Assembly (NCBI GenBank): GCA_964549275.1
Contig: CAZJUP010000005.1
Coordinates: 1-64,000, forward strand
Length of the DNA stretch: 64,000 nucleotides
Source: CAZJUP01 sp964549275
Lineage (GTDB): Bacteria; Fidelibacterota; Marinisomatia; Marinisomatales; TCS55
Direction: 5' to 3'
How positions within the stretch are numbered: position 1 is the stretch's first letter; every line of letters starts with the position of its first letter. The position numbers were made by a program, and so were the translations under genes. The notes beneath the pieces were generated by a model, which was given only the letters and a program-made list of their open reading frames with translations, had not been told where the DNA came from and searched no databases. This document shows positions 10,150-18,733 of this stretch, one piece after another.

Positions 10150-10239
10150 AACTTTGCGGAAGGTACAATTGGGGAGATAACAAATTTTTTGAATTCTATA
10201 TTCATTGTGTCGGTGATGAACTAAAACTTCCGCAAAGTT
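10150..10239 (+). repeat. 90-bp element flanking vapBC, left copy
   Basis: The element starts with AACTTTGCGGAAG and ends with its exact reverse complement (10227-10239), giving 13-bp terminal inverted repeats. A second copy of exactly the same length and orientation lies at 10986-11075. The first 28 bp and last 21 bp are identical between copies; the middle differs strongly. Weak similarity continues about 10 bp to the left (AATAGC). Together the copies bracket the toxin-antitoxin pair. Confidence 0.85.
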
Positions 10240-10265
10240 TTTAGGTTTTTATTAAATACTTTTAT

Positions 10266-10289
10266 ATTTACACATATCTATGTGTAAAT
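10266..10289. promoter_or_regulatory. vapBC operator palindrome
   Basis: ATTTACACATA, a TC centre and TATGTGTAAAT form an 11+11 bp perfect inverted repeat 31 bp before the vapB start. A further half-site TTACACAT lies at 10292-10299. Ribbon-helix-helix VapB antitoxins bind such repeats and repress their own operon. The location and symmetry are seen; binding is inferred. Confidence 0.6.
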
Positions 10290-10319
10290 TATTACACATT
10301 ATAAATATGGAGGTACGAT

Positions 10320-10520
10320 ATGGCTACGAATCTTGCACTCGATCCCGATCTTCTTGAAGAAGCGGTAGAGACCAGTGAACATAAAACTAAAAAGGCTGTT
10401 GTAACAGAAGCACTTAAGGAATACATCCAGAAGCGGAAACAGGCTCAATTGATTGAACTGTTTGGTGAAATCGAAATGGATCCAAATTATGAATATAAAA
10501 AGCAGCGATCTATCAAATGA
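10320..10520 (+). CDS. vapB: VapB-type antitoxin (ribbon-helix-helix)
   Basis: The 66-residue protein starts MATNLALDPDLLEEAVE and continues '.KTKKAVVTEALKEYIQKRKQ', the strand-helix-helix pattern of MetJ/Arc-type VapB antitoxins (DUF2191-like). The N-terminal half should dimerise and bind the operator palindrome upstream. The C-terminal half, with 'LIELFGEIEMDPNYEYKKQR', resembles the segment that wraps the toxin. A GGAGG-like ribosome-binding site (ATGGAGGTACG) lies just before the ATG. The gene overlaps vapC by 4 bp, so translation is coupled. The whole module sits between two 90-bp repeats, which suggests acquisition as a unit. Confidence 0.85.
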   Translation: MATNLALDPDLLEEAVETSEHKTKKAVVTEALKEYIQKRKQAQLIELFGEIEMDPNYEYKKQRSIK

Positions 10521-10915
10521 ATGTATTGGTGGATACATGTATTTGGTCTTTGGCACTCCGTAGAAAATCAACAGCAAAAATAGACCCAAATGTTCTACGC
10601 TTGAAAGATTTAATTCTAGATTCAAACGCCAGGGTGATTGGACCGATTCGTCAAGAATTGCTATCAGGCGTAACCAATCCATCCCAATTTGATTTATTAA
10701 AAGATCGTCTTCATGCGTTCCCCGATATTGAGATACAAATGGCGGACTATGAATTGGCTGCCAGCTATTATAATATTTGCTGGTCCAAAGGAATTCAGGG
10801 ATCCAATACAGATTTTTTGATTTGCAGTATTAGCGTTCAGCATCAAATGCCCATTTTTACTACCGATAAAGATTTCACTCTATTTAAAGGGCATTTACCC
10901 ATTCATCTATTTTAA
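10517..10915 (+). CDS. vapC: VapC toxin (PIN-domain ribonuclease)
   Basis: This 132-residue PIN-domain protein has the four expected acidic residues: D6 (MNVLVDTCIW), E47 (IRQELLSG), D99 (GSNTDFLICSIS) and D117 (TTDKDF). VapC toxins use these to bind Mg2+ and cleave RNA, often tRNA; the target here is unknown. It is a normal full-length member. The start overlaps the vapB stop (ATGA). The right-hand 90-bp repeat begins 70 bp after its stop codon. Confidence 0.88.
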   Translation: MNVLVDTCIWSLALRRKSTAKIDPNVLRLKDLILDSNARVIGPIRQELLSGVTNPSQFDLLKDRLHAFPDIEIQMADYELAASYYNICWSKGIQGSNTDFLICSISVQHQMPIFTTDKDFTLFKGHLPIHLF

Positions 10916-10985
10916 TCAGATCATTCAGTTCATCTGAACGACAGTCACTCCTGATTTCAATCCGTGTACTAAAATATCAATAGCC

Positions 10986-11075
10986 AACTTTGCGGAAGGT
11001 ACAATTGGGGAGAAAACTAATTTTTTGGATTTTATAATAAACGGATCAGAGACAAACTAAAACTTCCGCAAAGTT
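10986..11075 (+). repeat. 90-bp element flanking vapBC, right copy
   Basis: This is the second copy of the element, in the same orientation and with the same 13-bp terminal inverted repeats (10986-10998 and 11063-11075). It lies between the convergent ends of vapC and the SPOR gene, so it may also act as a hairpin terminator. The distance between equivalent points of the two copies is 836 bp. Confidence 0.85.
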
Positions 11076-11087
11076 CTCGTCGCAAGT

Positions 11088-11534
11088 TTATTTCAAATTC
11101 GGTTCAATCCGTGTGCGGATAATCCAGGCAGAGGGGTAGCCCTTTTTCACCAGTTCCTGGCGAAAGTTTTCCGCTTCTCCCCTGTTTGAGAAATTTCCAA
11201 TTCTGACTTTATAGTTTGGTGCCTCAAAAGTGATATAGATTTCTTTTCTCCAATTATCTGATAATTGAATTTTCAGTTCCTCAGCTTTTTCCATCGTACG
11301 TGTAGCTAAAACTTGCACTCTATACCCCTCAGTAATCCTTGGCGAAGTATCCTGATTGTTTGTTTCCGATGGAATTAAATTATCTTCTGGAATTAAACTA
11401 TCTTCGGATATCGGATTTAATATTGTCGGCCATTTGGGTTCTGGGTCAATTAATTGACTCGGATCAAAAATCAATTTATTTTGACCTGTCACCCAAGATA
11501 ATATTAGAATAATTGTTAAAGATTTTGGATTCAT
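11088..11534 (-). CDS. Exported SPOR-domain protein
   Basis: The 148-residue product has a signal peptide (LTIILILSWVTGQ) and a low-complexity linker rich in E, N and P. A C-terminal SPOR-type domain starts near residue 68 with 'GYRVQVLATRTMEKAEELKIQL' and continues to 'NYKVRIGNFSNRGEAENFRQELVKKGYPSAWII'. SPOR domains bind denuded peptidoglycan glycans at division sites. It overlaps the upstream bat gene by 4 bp, so it is the last cistron of that cluster. Its function in this setting is not known. Confidence 0.75.
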   Translation of the reverse strand: MNPKSLTIILILSWVTGQNKLIFDPSQLIDPEPKWPTILNPISEDSLIPEDNLIPSETNNQDTSPRITEGYRVQVLATRTMEKAEELKIQLSDNWRKEIYITFEAPNYKVRIGNFSNRGEAENFRQELVKKGYPSAWIIRTRIEPNLK

Positions 11535-12277
11535 AGTTCCCGAATATTGTGGTATTCAATCCATCCCTGCTTCCCATCCAATAATATAATTTCGGCCCAA
11601 CCCGGTTGAGATTGGATTATATCTACAATCGCTCCTTCGTGCACTCGAAAAATAATATTTTCTCCCCGGGTTACCGGGGCAGAGCGGATATCAGCCAATG
11701 GTCGAACAACTACCCCTTTTACTTTATCGGTTAATTCCCAATATTTATCTAATGCAAATATATGTAATAAAATTATAGCCAATATAGACAACGTAAGCAA
11801 GGGCGTTAATATTTTCTCCCTTAGGTTTAGTTTGTTTCTCATAATGGACAACAATACGAGAATAACTAGCCCTACACCCCCTGCACCCAGCAAATCAATA
11901 ATCGTTACCCTTTCCATAAAAGACCGGTATAATTCTATGAGAAAAAACCCCTTCGGTGATTCAATTCTATCTTTCACATAGGTATTCACAATAGAAAGGT
12001 TATATCGTATATCCTTATGCCTTGGAGAAAGGATTTTTCCTTTCTCGTAAGCCCAAATTGCTAATCCAATATCACCGCTTCTGTAATAGGCATTGCCAAG
12101 ATTATAATACAGATTGGAATGTTCTGCGCTTTTCAATATCCGTTCATACACTTGAGCCGCTTCTTCATATTTCTCTTCGGAAAACAATTGATTTCCAATA
12201 ACAAATAAAGAATCTGAATCGGTCTGAGCCGGTAAGAATGCTAAGAATATCAGGCATAATGAACACAGGGTTCTCAT
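11531..12277 (-). CDS. batE: BatE-like TPR/SH3 membrane protein
   Basis: The 248-residue protein has a signal peptide and a TPR region (residues ~20-95, with 'LYYNLGNAYYRSGDIGLAIWAYEKG'). Two membrane helices follow (LLGAGGVGLVILVLLSIM and LLTLSILAIILLHIFAL). A C-terminal SH3b-like domain has 'IRSAPVTRGENIIFRVHEGAIVDI' and 'GWAEIILLDGKQGWI'. This order matches BatE proteins of Bacteroides- and Leptospira-type aerotolerance operons. It overlaps batD by 4 bp and the SPOR gene by 4 bp, so translation is coupled on both sides. Confidence 0.75.
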   Translation of the reverse strand: MRTLCSLCLIFLAFLPAQTDSDSLFVIGNQLFSEEKYEEAAQVYERILKSAEHSNLYYNLGNAYYRSGDIGLAIWAYEKGKILSPRHKDIRYNLSIVNTYVKDRIESPKGFFLIELYRSFMERVTIIDLLGAGGVGLVILVLLSIMRNKLNLREKILTPLLTLSILAIILLHIFALDKYWELTDKVKGVVVRPLADIRSAPVTRGENIIFRVHEGAIVDIIQSQPGWAEIILLDGKQGWIEYHNIREL

Positions 12278-13995
12278 GTTAGCTCTTTCTCAATTTTTCC
12301 TAATAAAAAAATAACCTGTTCTCTTACCGATTGTATATCTCCAGCACTTCCGGGAGCAAATTGACCTGCATCGCATCTTTTAATTATAGCTACTAATTCA
12401 CGGAGAATAGAATCAGATAATGTATTTGTCAATTCTTTTTCCACAAGCCGGGCATCCAAGTTTTGGGTCCGTAAAAAAAGTCTTTCCCTTAAATAGGTAT
12501 AAATGACCTGTGCTATTTTTGAAAAAGAATCTGTCTCTTTGCTTTTAATTTGTTTAATTGAATTCTTAAATGCTGATTTACTTTTCCGGATATCAGAAGA
12601 AGCCATGTATTCCTTTTTTTGTTTAATAAGAAATCCCGGCAAAAGATATAATACTGCTGCAATGAAATAGGACGACCACACCCAGAGTGGTATTGGACGA
12701 ATTCCCTTCGATTTCCAATTTGGATACTCCGTCCGAATGTAGTGAATGTCTTTTCCCAATAGTTCTATTTCTTTTTTAGAAAATTTTGCGGTGGCAATCA
12801 CACTTGAATTGTCTTCTCTTACTTTTAGCATTATGGGTTGGGTACCGACAGATTTCCAACTCTTTTCTTGTGGAGAAAAATAGGATAATTCTACTTTAGG
12901 GATACGATACAGACCCGAAGCTCTTGGTATTAATATATATTCCCAAGTTATTTTTCCTGTTAATTTGTCCCGAAGTTCATTTTTTTCAAATGTAGATGTT
13001 GGCGGAAACACTTCCATATTGTTCGGAAATTCGATATCATTCAAGTTAAACAGATTCAGGTTTCCCGTCCCCTCTAATGTAACTGTAAATGAAACAGCCT
13101 GATTCATTTTGACATCATTCGTATCTAATGTTGTGGAAAGTATAAATTGACCCACTGCCCCCGTAAAATCTGCAGGCTGACGTTGCGGAAAGGGGTCCAC
13201 TTGAATCGCTATTGAGTCTGAACGAATGTATTGTTTTTGCGTTTCTCTGAACATACTATCAAAAAACGGATCGTCGAATCCAAATGGAGATCGGCGTTTT
13301 CGATTCACTTCAATATTGGCCACCACAATCATGGGTTCTACAGGCAACTTTCCTGATTTTGTAGGAAATAAAGCTGCTTTATATAAAGTTGCTACTTTAT
13401 ACTGAATACCTTGTATTCTGACATCTCTAAAGCTAATGTTTTGATTGACGCGTAAGTCTTCCGTCCAAAAGCCCACACTTTTTGGATATCGAATATCTTC
13501 TATAGATAAATTCACTTTGGTAAACAGTTTATAAGTCACAGTGACCTGCTCTCCGGGGAAAGCTTGTTCCTTATCCGCCTCAAGATGAATAAACACATTT
13601 GATAATTGAGATTTTCCGCCCCCTTTATCGACCTGAATTATAACCGCATTTGTCTCATAAATATTATTTCCCAACCTTACCTGAATTTTTGGCAGGGGCA
13701 ATTTCCCTGATTTTTTAGGTGTTAAAGTCCAGCTCAATGTGCGGGAACTAGTCATTTTTCCATTAATCCATTGAATGTTTGTTTGTTGGGCAGGACCGCT
13801 GATAAGATTAAAATTTTTCAGAACTGGAGAAATATCTACTGAGGGAGTACCATCGGCATTCATCACAGTAATTTTATATCCGACTGTTTCATTCAATTGA
13901 ATATGATTAACATCGACGGAAGCACTAACGGTAACTTGACCGTTCATCCATGTAATAAAAATAAAACCTGATAATATATGTTTGAATTGCATCAC
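12274..13995 (-). CDS. batD: BatD-like oxygen-tolerance protein
   Basis: The 573-residue protein has an N-terminal signal sequence. A long beta-sandwich region follows, with repeated 'PGEQVTVTYKLFTKVNLSI' and 'MNQAVSFTVTLEGTGNLNLF' segments typical of the BatD family (Pfam BatD). One membrane helix lies near residue 440 (WVWSSYFIAAVLYLLPGFL), then a cytoplasmic helical tail ending in '..VREQVIFLLGKIEKELT'. BatD is thought to sit in the inner membrane and form a complex with BatA/B; its molecular function is unsettled. It overlaps both neighbours by 4 bp. Confidence 0.82.
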   Translation of the reverse strand: MMQFKHILSGFIFITWMNGQVTVSASVDVNHIQLNETVGYKITVMNADGTPSVDISPVLKNFNLISGPAQQTNIQWINGKMTSSRTLSWTLTPKKSGKLPLPKIQVRLGNNIYETNAVIIQVDKGGGKSQLSNVFIHLEADKEQAFPGEQVTVTYKLFTKVNLSIEDIRYPKSVGFWTEDLRVNQNISFRDVRIQGIQYKVATLYKAALFPTKSGKLPVEPMIVVANIEVNRKRRSPFGFDDPFFDSMFRETQKQYIRSDSIAIQVDPFPQRQPADFTGAVGQFILSTTLDTNDVKMNQAVSFTVTLEGTGNLNLFNLNDIEFPNNMEVFPPTSTFEKNELRDKLTGKITWEYILIPRASGLYRIPKVELSYFSPQEKSWKSVGTQPIMLKVREDNSSVIATAKFSKKEIELLGKDIHYIRTEYPNWKSKGIRPIPLWVWSSYFIAAVLYLLPGFLIKQKKEYMASSDIRKSKSAFKNSIKQIKSKETDSFSKIAQVIYTYLRERLFLRTQNLDARLVEKELTNTLSDSILRELVAIIKRCDAGQFAPGSAGDIQSVREQVIFLLGKIEKELT

Positions 13996-14774
13996 CAGTC
14001 TTTTTCCAATTTTCTTGACTTGGCTTTTGCAATTTGTCGTTTCTTATGAATTTTTTCATCCTGTTTCATAGCTTCTAAAATACTCTGGGCTTGTTTTAAA
14101 TCCTGGGATTCCTTTCCCTGGTTTTCTTTTGGATTTGATTCAGCGTGTTTCTCCTTTTTTTCCTCTTTGTTATTCTCTTCTTTGTTTTGCTCATTTTCTT
14201 GTTGATTTTTCTGGTCAGACTGTTTTTTATTCTGGTTCTCCTCCTTGTTGTTGTTCTCTTCATTATTTTGTTTTGAATCTTGGTTTTCCTGTTTCTCTTT
14301 ATCCTCTTTATCCTTTTGGTCGTTCTGGCTATCATTATTCTGAGACGGGTTCTGTATCCTGTACTTTACTAATTCATAATTAAATTTTGCATCTCGGTCT
14401 GAAGGGTTTAATTCCAGCGATTTTCTAAAAAAGGCAAGACTTTCTTCCATTTTTTTCGCTTGATATAGAGTGTTCCCCATATTATAAAAGGCTTTCGCTT
14501 TTAAAGACTTGTCATCAGAGTCTAAAGACTTTTGAAATGCTTCTAAAGCTGTATTATAGTTCTGTTGTTCAAAGGCAGAAGCCCCCTGCCCAAATCGAGC
14601 TTCAGCATTCTCTCCATTTTTTTCTAATATAGACTCATAGTACGCTTGGGCTTTATCAAATTCATTATTTTGAAAATATTCTATTCCGGCATCTTGGCTT
14701 ACTGCAAGAGTGAGTGTAGCAATTCCTGTAATGAGGATCTTATTTAACAAATCGCCCTCTCCAATTTTCTTCAC
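13992..14774 (-). CDS. batC: BatC-like TPR protein with charged Asn/Gln/Lys/Glu tail
   Basis: The 260-residue protein has an N-terminal hydrophobic segment and three TPR-like repeats (about residues 27-135), including 'AFYNMGNTLYQAKKMEESLAFFRKSLELNPSDRDAKFNYELV', the signature of BatC. From about residue 140 to 235 the sequence is almost entirely N, Q, K, E, D and S, and is probably disordered. The tail ends in a basic helix. The proposed start lies inside the 3' end of batB (35-bp overlap); a start nearer to the membrane segment cannot be excluded. Confidence 0.75.
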   Translation of the reverse strand: MKKIGEGDLLNKILITGIATLTLAVSQDAGIEYFQNNEFDKAQAYYESILEKNGENAEARFGQGASAFEQQNYNTALEAFQKSLDSDDKSLKAKAFYNMGNTLYQAKKMEESLAFFRKSLELNPSDRDAKFNYELVKYRIQNPSQNNDSQNDQKDKEDKEKQENQDSKQNNEENNNKEENQNKKQSDQKNQQENEQNKEENNKEEKKEKHAESNPKENQGKESQDLKQAQSILEAMKQDEKIHKKRQIAKAKSRKLEKDW

Positions 14775-15759
14775 CCTTTTTCTGAGTTGGTATCAATATA
14801 CTGAGAGTAAATAGCACAAGAGAAATTAGACTAAAAATCTGATATCGATCTTCATATTCAGAAAACATATGGGCTTGAAGAGTCTTTTTTTCCATTCGGT
14901 CAATTGCTGAAGTAATTTCAATAAAATTCGCCGGTTTATTATCAAATTGAACATATACTCCATTTCCTGCTTGAGCGATTTCAATTAGAATATCTTCATT
15001 CAAAACCGAGGTAACCAGTTTGCCTCCACTGTCTCGTTTATAGTCTCGGCTGCCATCGTCGGATATAACGGGAATTAAAGAACCGGCTCTTGTTCCAACA
15101 CCCACGGTATGAACAACAAAACCGTGTTTCGCTACATCCCTGGTTATACCTACCGCTTTTCCTTCATGGTCTTCCCCATCTGTGACCAAAACTAAAACCT
15201 TAAACTTTTTACTCTCATCGGAAAAAGCAGATATCCCAGTATTTAAAGCTGTGCTCAACGCTGTCCCTTGCGTAGGAATCATTTTCGTATCTATGGCATC
15301 TAAAAACAAATGAGCAGCTTCATAATCCGTTGTGAGCGGCAAATACAAGTGACTGGATCCAGCAAAAACAATAAAGGCGACTCTATCTCCTTTTAGCTGA
15401 CGGATAATTTGACTTATTTCAAATTTTGCTTTTTCTAAACGTGTGGGCTTTACATCTTCTGCTTCCATACTGGATGAAACATCAATCGCAAAAACAAGGT
15501 CCACACCTTTACGTTCCAATGGGGCCAATCGGGTTCCTATTTGGGGACCGGAAGCTGCAAAAATCAAAACTATCATTCCAAAAAAAAACAACCGGTGTTT
15601 CCACACAACTTTTATTGAATCATATCCTGATAATAGTCTCATTTTTAATTCAGGTACTGTATCCGGAAGCAATTTTGTTTTTTTAATTCTCCCCAAAACC
15701 CAGAGAATTACCAAAGGGAGATACAAAAATAAAACTAACGGAAATCTGAACTCAATCAT
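14740..15759 (-). CDS. batB: BatB von Willebrand factor A membrane protein
   Basis: The 339-residue protein has two N-terminal membrane segments (residues ~5-22 and ~57-75), a VWA domain and a C-terminal membrane helix. The metal-ion-dependent adhesion site is intact: 'FAIDVSSSMEAEDV' (DxSxS), the T of 'GTALSTAL', and 'VLVTDGEDHEG'. BatB proteins are inner-membrane VWA proteins with the domain facing the periplasm. It overlaps batA by 4 bp. Confidence 0.85.
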   Translation of the reverse strand: MIEFRFPLVLFLYLPLVILWVLGRIKKTKLLPDTVPELKMRLLSGYDSIKVVWKHRLFFFGMIVLIFAASGPQIGTRLAPLERKGVDLVFAIDVSSSMEAEDVKPTRLEKAKFEISQIIRQLKGDRVAFIVFAGSSHLYLPLTTDYEAAHLFLDAIDTKMIPTQGTALSTALNTGISAFSDESKKFKVLVLVTDGEDHEGKAVGITRDVAKHGFVVHTVGVGTRAGSLIPVISDDGSRDYKRDSGGKLVTSVLNEDILIEIAQAGNGVYVQFDNKPANFIEITSAIDRMEKKTLQAHMFSEYEDRYQIFSLISLVLFTLSILIPTQKKGEENWRGRFVK

Positions 15760-16727
15760 TCTCTTCCCAGAAATAGAGTATTAGTCGCCGTTTCAACGCT
15801 AAATCCCAAAATTAGAGCCGGTATTAAAAACCATCCAAATAACTCCCGGTACCGGGTATATTCTTTTACCTCAATATCCGTTCTTTCCAAAGCATTGATT
15901 CTTGCATATATATCTTCCAAAGCATCCTGATCTGTTGCCCGAAAGTATTGACCATTTGTTTTCTCAGCAATGGACTTTAACGTCACTTCATCAATCTCAT
16001 TTCTGATATACCCTCTTCCGGGAATAAAAGAAACTGATTCATTCGTTCCCGCACCTATGGTATAAATTTTAATGTTGAATTGAGCTGCTAGATCCGCTGC
16101 AGTGACCGGATCTAATTCACCCGCATTATTACTGCCATCCGACAGTAATATCATCACCTTGCTCTCAGCCGAACTATTCCTTAACCTGTTCGTAGCATTG
16201 GCAATGGCCATACCAATAGCAGTTCCATCGTAGGACTGTTCTGCCACGGTAATTTCACTCAATAAAGTTGAGACCACATTGAGATCGATGGTTAAGGGAC
16301 ATTGAATAAAGGATTCACCTGCAAAAACCAGCAACCCTATTCTGTCCCCCGTTCTTTTCTGAATGAATTCATGAGCTGTTTCTTTTGCAACCTTGAGACG
16401 ATTCGGTTTGAAATCTGTAGCCAACATTGACGAACTGATATCCATGACAAGGACGATGTCTACTACATCGACTTTGGTTTCTTGCAAAGAATCAATCAAC
16501 CGTGGTCTGGATAAAGCAATAAGAATAAAAAAGATGATAAACAATTGCGAGCCAATGAGCAGTCGAATTCGTAGCCTACCCCGTTTTATCATTTTATCAG
16601 GTATAATCTTTCGACTGGATATTCTTAAAGTTCCTTCTAAAGAATTCCCTTTTTTCCTATACCATAAATAAAACCCGGGTATTATAAGGATGCCGATTAA
16701 ATATAACGGCTGAGCAAACTCGATCAC
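15756..16727 (-). CDS. batA: BatA von Willebrand factor A membrane protein
   Basis: The 323-residue protein has the same layout as its neighbour. Helices at residues ~8-22 and ~55-75 come first. The VWA domain has 'IVLVMDISSSMLATDFKPNRL', 'YDGTAIGMAIANATNRL' and 'MILLSDGSNNAGELDP'. A C-terminal membrane helix follows. It is the first bat gene here. Unlike most bat operons, no MoxR-type AAA+ ATPase and no DUF58 gene lies upstream; gatA occupies that place, ending 20 bp before the start. Confidence 0.85.
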   Translation of the reverse strand: MIEFAQPLYLIGILIIPGFYLWYRKKGNSLEGTLRISSRKIIPDKMIKRGRLRIRLLIGSQLFIIFFILIALSRPRLIDSLQETKVDVVDIVLVMDISSSMLATDFKPNRLKVAKETAHEFIQKRTGDRIGLLVFAGESFIQCPLTIDLNVVSTLLSEITVAEQSYDGTAIGMAIANATNRLRNSSAESKVMILLSDGSNNAGELDPVTAADLAAQFNIKIYTIGAGTNESVSFIPGRGYIRNEIDEVTLKSIAEKTNGQYFRATDQDALEDIYARINALERTDIEVKEYTRYRELFGWFLIPALILGFSVETATNTLFLGRE

Positions 16728-16747
16728 AATAGGCTTACCGGCTTTTT

Positions 16748-18100
16748 TTAATCAAAAATTCTTTCCATGTCCAACCTACGAGCGAAAGATAAAATTGTTT
16801 CCTCTTGAAAATACTTCCCGGTGATTTGTAACCCTATGGGCAGAGAATTGGAATCTTGACCAGCTGGAATAGCCAGGGATGGTACACCTGAAAGGCTCAT
16901 GGGAATGGTAAAAATATCAGACAAGTACATATCAATGGGATTGGTAGATTTTTCTCCAATTTTAAATGCAGTTGTGGGAGTAACGGGACTTAAAATTAAA
17001 TCGACTGAATTAAATACAGTAAAAAAGCCCTCCTGAATCAACCGTCTGACTTTTTGCGCTTTAGTATAATATTGATCATAGTATCCTGCTGAAAGGATAT
17101 AATTACCCAGCATTAATCTCCTCTTTACTTCTTCCCCGAACCCACTTTCTCTAGATTCTTGAATGATGTTTTGAACACTGTCTGCATTTTTTCTAGTGCC
17201 ATAATGAATACCATCGTAACGGGCAAGGTTCGATGATGCCTCAGCCATGGTTAATATATAATAGCATGGAATGGAAACCTCAGAATAAGGGAGTTCTATA
17301 TTTTTTACTATAATGCCTATTGATTCACAATAGGATTCTATAATTTTAATTTTCTCAAGAATTTCGAGGTCAACCCCATCCATTAACCATGATCTGGGAA
17401 TTCCAATAGATTTAGGAAGGGGTGAATTCATACATTCTTTTTGAGTTGGCACCGACTTCTTGGATGAGGTATTATCCTGTTCGTCACTTCCGGAAATTAC
17501 CGTAAACACTTTGATGATATCCGAAATAGTAGTTGCCAAGGGACCAATTTGGTCAAACGAAGATCCAAAGGCAGCCAACCCATATCGTGAGACTCTTCCA
17601 AAAGTGGGTTTTAAACCATATAGTCCACAAAACCCTGCAGGTTGACGGATCGATCCACCTGTATCAGAACCCAATCCTATATCTGCTATCCCTGCGGCGA
17701 TGGCTGCTGCTGAACCCCCGCTTGATCCTCCGGGTACTCTTTCCAAATCAAAAGGATTTTTAACGGGTCCATAAGCAGAATGCTCGTTTGAAGATCCCAT
17801 GGCAAATTCATCCATGTTGGTTTGTCCGATTATAGCACCCCCTTCTTGTATAATGCGATTGATGACGGTGGCATGATAGGGAGCAACATATCCATCAAGG
17901 ACACGAGAACCGCAGGTAAGAGGTTCCCCTTGAATACTGATATTATCTTTTATAAGGAATGATTTACCAGATAAAATACCTTTGCGTGATTCAGATTCCT
18001 TCTTCGCAGCAGAAATACGTGTTCGAATGACTGCATTAAGAGATGAATGAGAATTTATTTTTTCATTAAACTCGTTGAATTTTTCCGGAGAGAAACCCAT
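16748..18100 (-). CDS. gatA: Aspartyl/glutamyl-tRNA amidotransferase subunit A
   Basis: The 450-residue amidase-signature protein has the glycine/serine-rich motif 'GGSSGGSAAAIAAG' and 'GSDTGGSIRQPA', and the catalytic lysine in 'FLIKDNI'. These supply the Ser-cisSer-Lys triad. In GatCAB it releases ammonia from glutamine for conversion of mischarged Glu-tRNA(Gln) or Asp-tRNA(Asn). Motifs such as 'GQTNMDEFAMGSSNEHSAYGPVKNP' are specific for GatA rather than other amidases. gatB and gatC are not in the window. An asparaginyl-tRNA synthetase lies at 52-53 kb, so the need may be for Gln-tRNA; that is inference. Confidence 0.93.
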   Translation of the reverse strand: MGFSPEKFNEFNEKINSHSSLNAVIRTRISAAKKESESRKGILSGKSFLIKDNISIQGEPLTCGSRVLDGYVAPYHATVINRIIQEGGAIIGQTNMDEFAMGSSNEHSAYGPVKNPFDLERVPGGSSGGSAAAIAAGIADIGLGSDTGGSIRQPAGFCGLYGLKPTFGRVSRYGLAAFGSSFDQIGPLATTISDIIKVFTVISGSDEQDNTSSKKSVPTQKECMNSPLPKSIGIPRSWLMDGVDLEILEKIKIIESYCESIGIIVKNIELPYSEVSIPCYYILTMAEASSNLARYDGIHYGTRKNADSVQNIIQESRESGFGEEVKRRLMLGNYILSAGYYDQYYTKAQKVRRLIQEGFFTVFNSVDLILSPVTPTTAFKIGEKSTNPIDMYLSDIFTIPMSLSGVPSLAIPAGQDSNSLPIGLQITGKYFQEETILSFARRLDMERIFD

Positions 18101-18152
18101 ATGCGCAGAAACAAATAATTAAGATTTAAAAATTATAAAAATATATTATCGA

Positions 18153-18386
18153 CTAAGACTTGTCGTTTTTTTGGGAATCGTTTTCTTTTTCAATGGAGTC
18201 TTGGGCTTCTTTCAATTCATCCTTGGCCCCGTCAACAGCGCCTTTAAATTCCCGAATTCCTTGTCCCAATCCACGGGCAAGTTCCGGCAACCTTTTTGCG
18301 CCAAATAAGAGTAAAACCACCAAGGCAATTATTACCCATTCCCATCCACCGGGCATTCCGGCATATGTAAAGTTATGTTCTATCAT
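18153..18386 (-). CDS. tatA: Sec-independent protein translocase subunit TatA
   Basis: The 77-residue protein has one membrane helix (WEWVIIALVVLLLFGAKRLPEL). The hinge 'FGAKRLPELARGLGQGIREFK' and an amphipathic helix follow, then a charged tail ending 'KENDSQKNDKS'. This is the classic TatA layout, used to form the twin-arginine translocation pore; TatB-like function cannot be excluded from length alone. tatC is not in the window. The N-terminal extension before the helix (about 14 residues) is a little longer than usual. Confidence 0.9.
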   Translation of the reverse strand: MIEHNFTYAGMPGGWEWVIIALVVLLLFGAKRLPELARGLGQGIREFKGAVDGAKDELKEAQDSIEKENDSQKNDKS

Positions 18387-18445
18387 TTTTCATACCTCCA
18401 CCAATTAATTTGGTTAGTTGAATTTAGGACAATTTCCCTATTCCT

Positions 18446-18733
18446 TTAACGAAAATACCTTAAAAAATAATAGGAAACGGCTAAAGCGATTATACTGGTA
18501 AAGTTAACAACAATTTTTAAACCGAATTTTAATGTAAACATTAACAAATCAATCGTCACCACACCATTTTCATCTCCGATAACACCTGGTAATTCAAATT
18601 GAACACTTGTAAGAAAAAAATCTTTTACAACACCCTGGGGAAGAATAAACCCTAGCAACTCACCGGTTAGAGTTCCAATCATGGTCCCGAAAAGCAATAT
18701 TAAAAAAACATTTCCCATAGATCGTTTATTCAT
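18446..18733 (-). CDS. Small membrane protein, DUF4321-like
   Basis: The 95-residue protein has two strong membrane segments: residues ~8-32, with 'GTMIGTLTGELLGFILP', and ~70-92. A short soluble loop lies between them. The 'G..IG...GE.....LP' pattern followed by a 'LKFGLKI..N' helix resembles DUF4321 proteins, found near lipid and cell-envelope genes in several phyla. It overlaps pssA by 8 bp. No function is known. Confidence 0.6.
   Translation of the reverse strand: MNKRSMGNVFLILLFGTMIGTLTGELLGFILPQGVVKDFFLTSVQFELPGVIGDENGVVTIDLLMFTLKFGLKIVVNFTSIIALAVSYYFLRYFR

Larger units (their letters stand above)
9979..10319. other. Intergenic region: divergent control region, left 90-bp repeat and vapBC operator
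   Basis: This 341-bp gap separates the leftward CsgG-like/giant-protein operon from the rightward vapBC. Its left half (about 9979-10136) is A/T-rich and must hold the promoter of the leftward operon; I see a plausible ribosome-binding AAAGGAT before the start at 9978 but no confident -35/-10 pair. The right half holds repeat copy 1 (10150-10239) and the vapBC operator palindrome (10266-10289), listed separately. No further gene is visible. Confidence 0.6.

Noticed and set aside
10150..11075. The 90-bp repeats around vapBC as integron attC sites
   Set aside because: On the minus strand they end in GTTAGCT and GTTGGCT, near the GTTRRRY core. However, no matching R'' exists, the arms pair without the spacers of attC, and the cassette-start rule that holds at 31-34 kb fails here.
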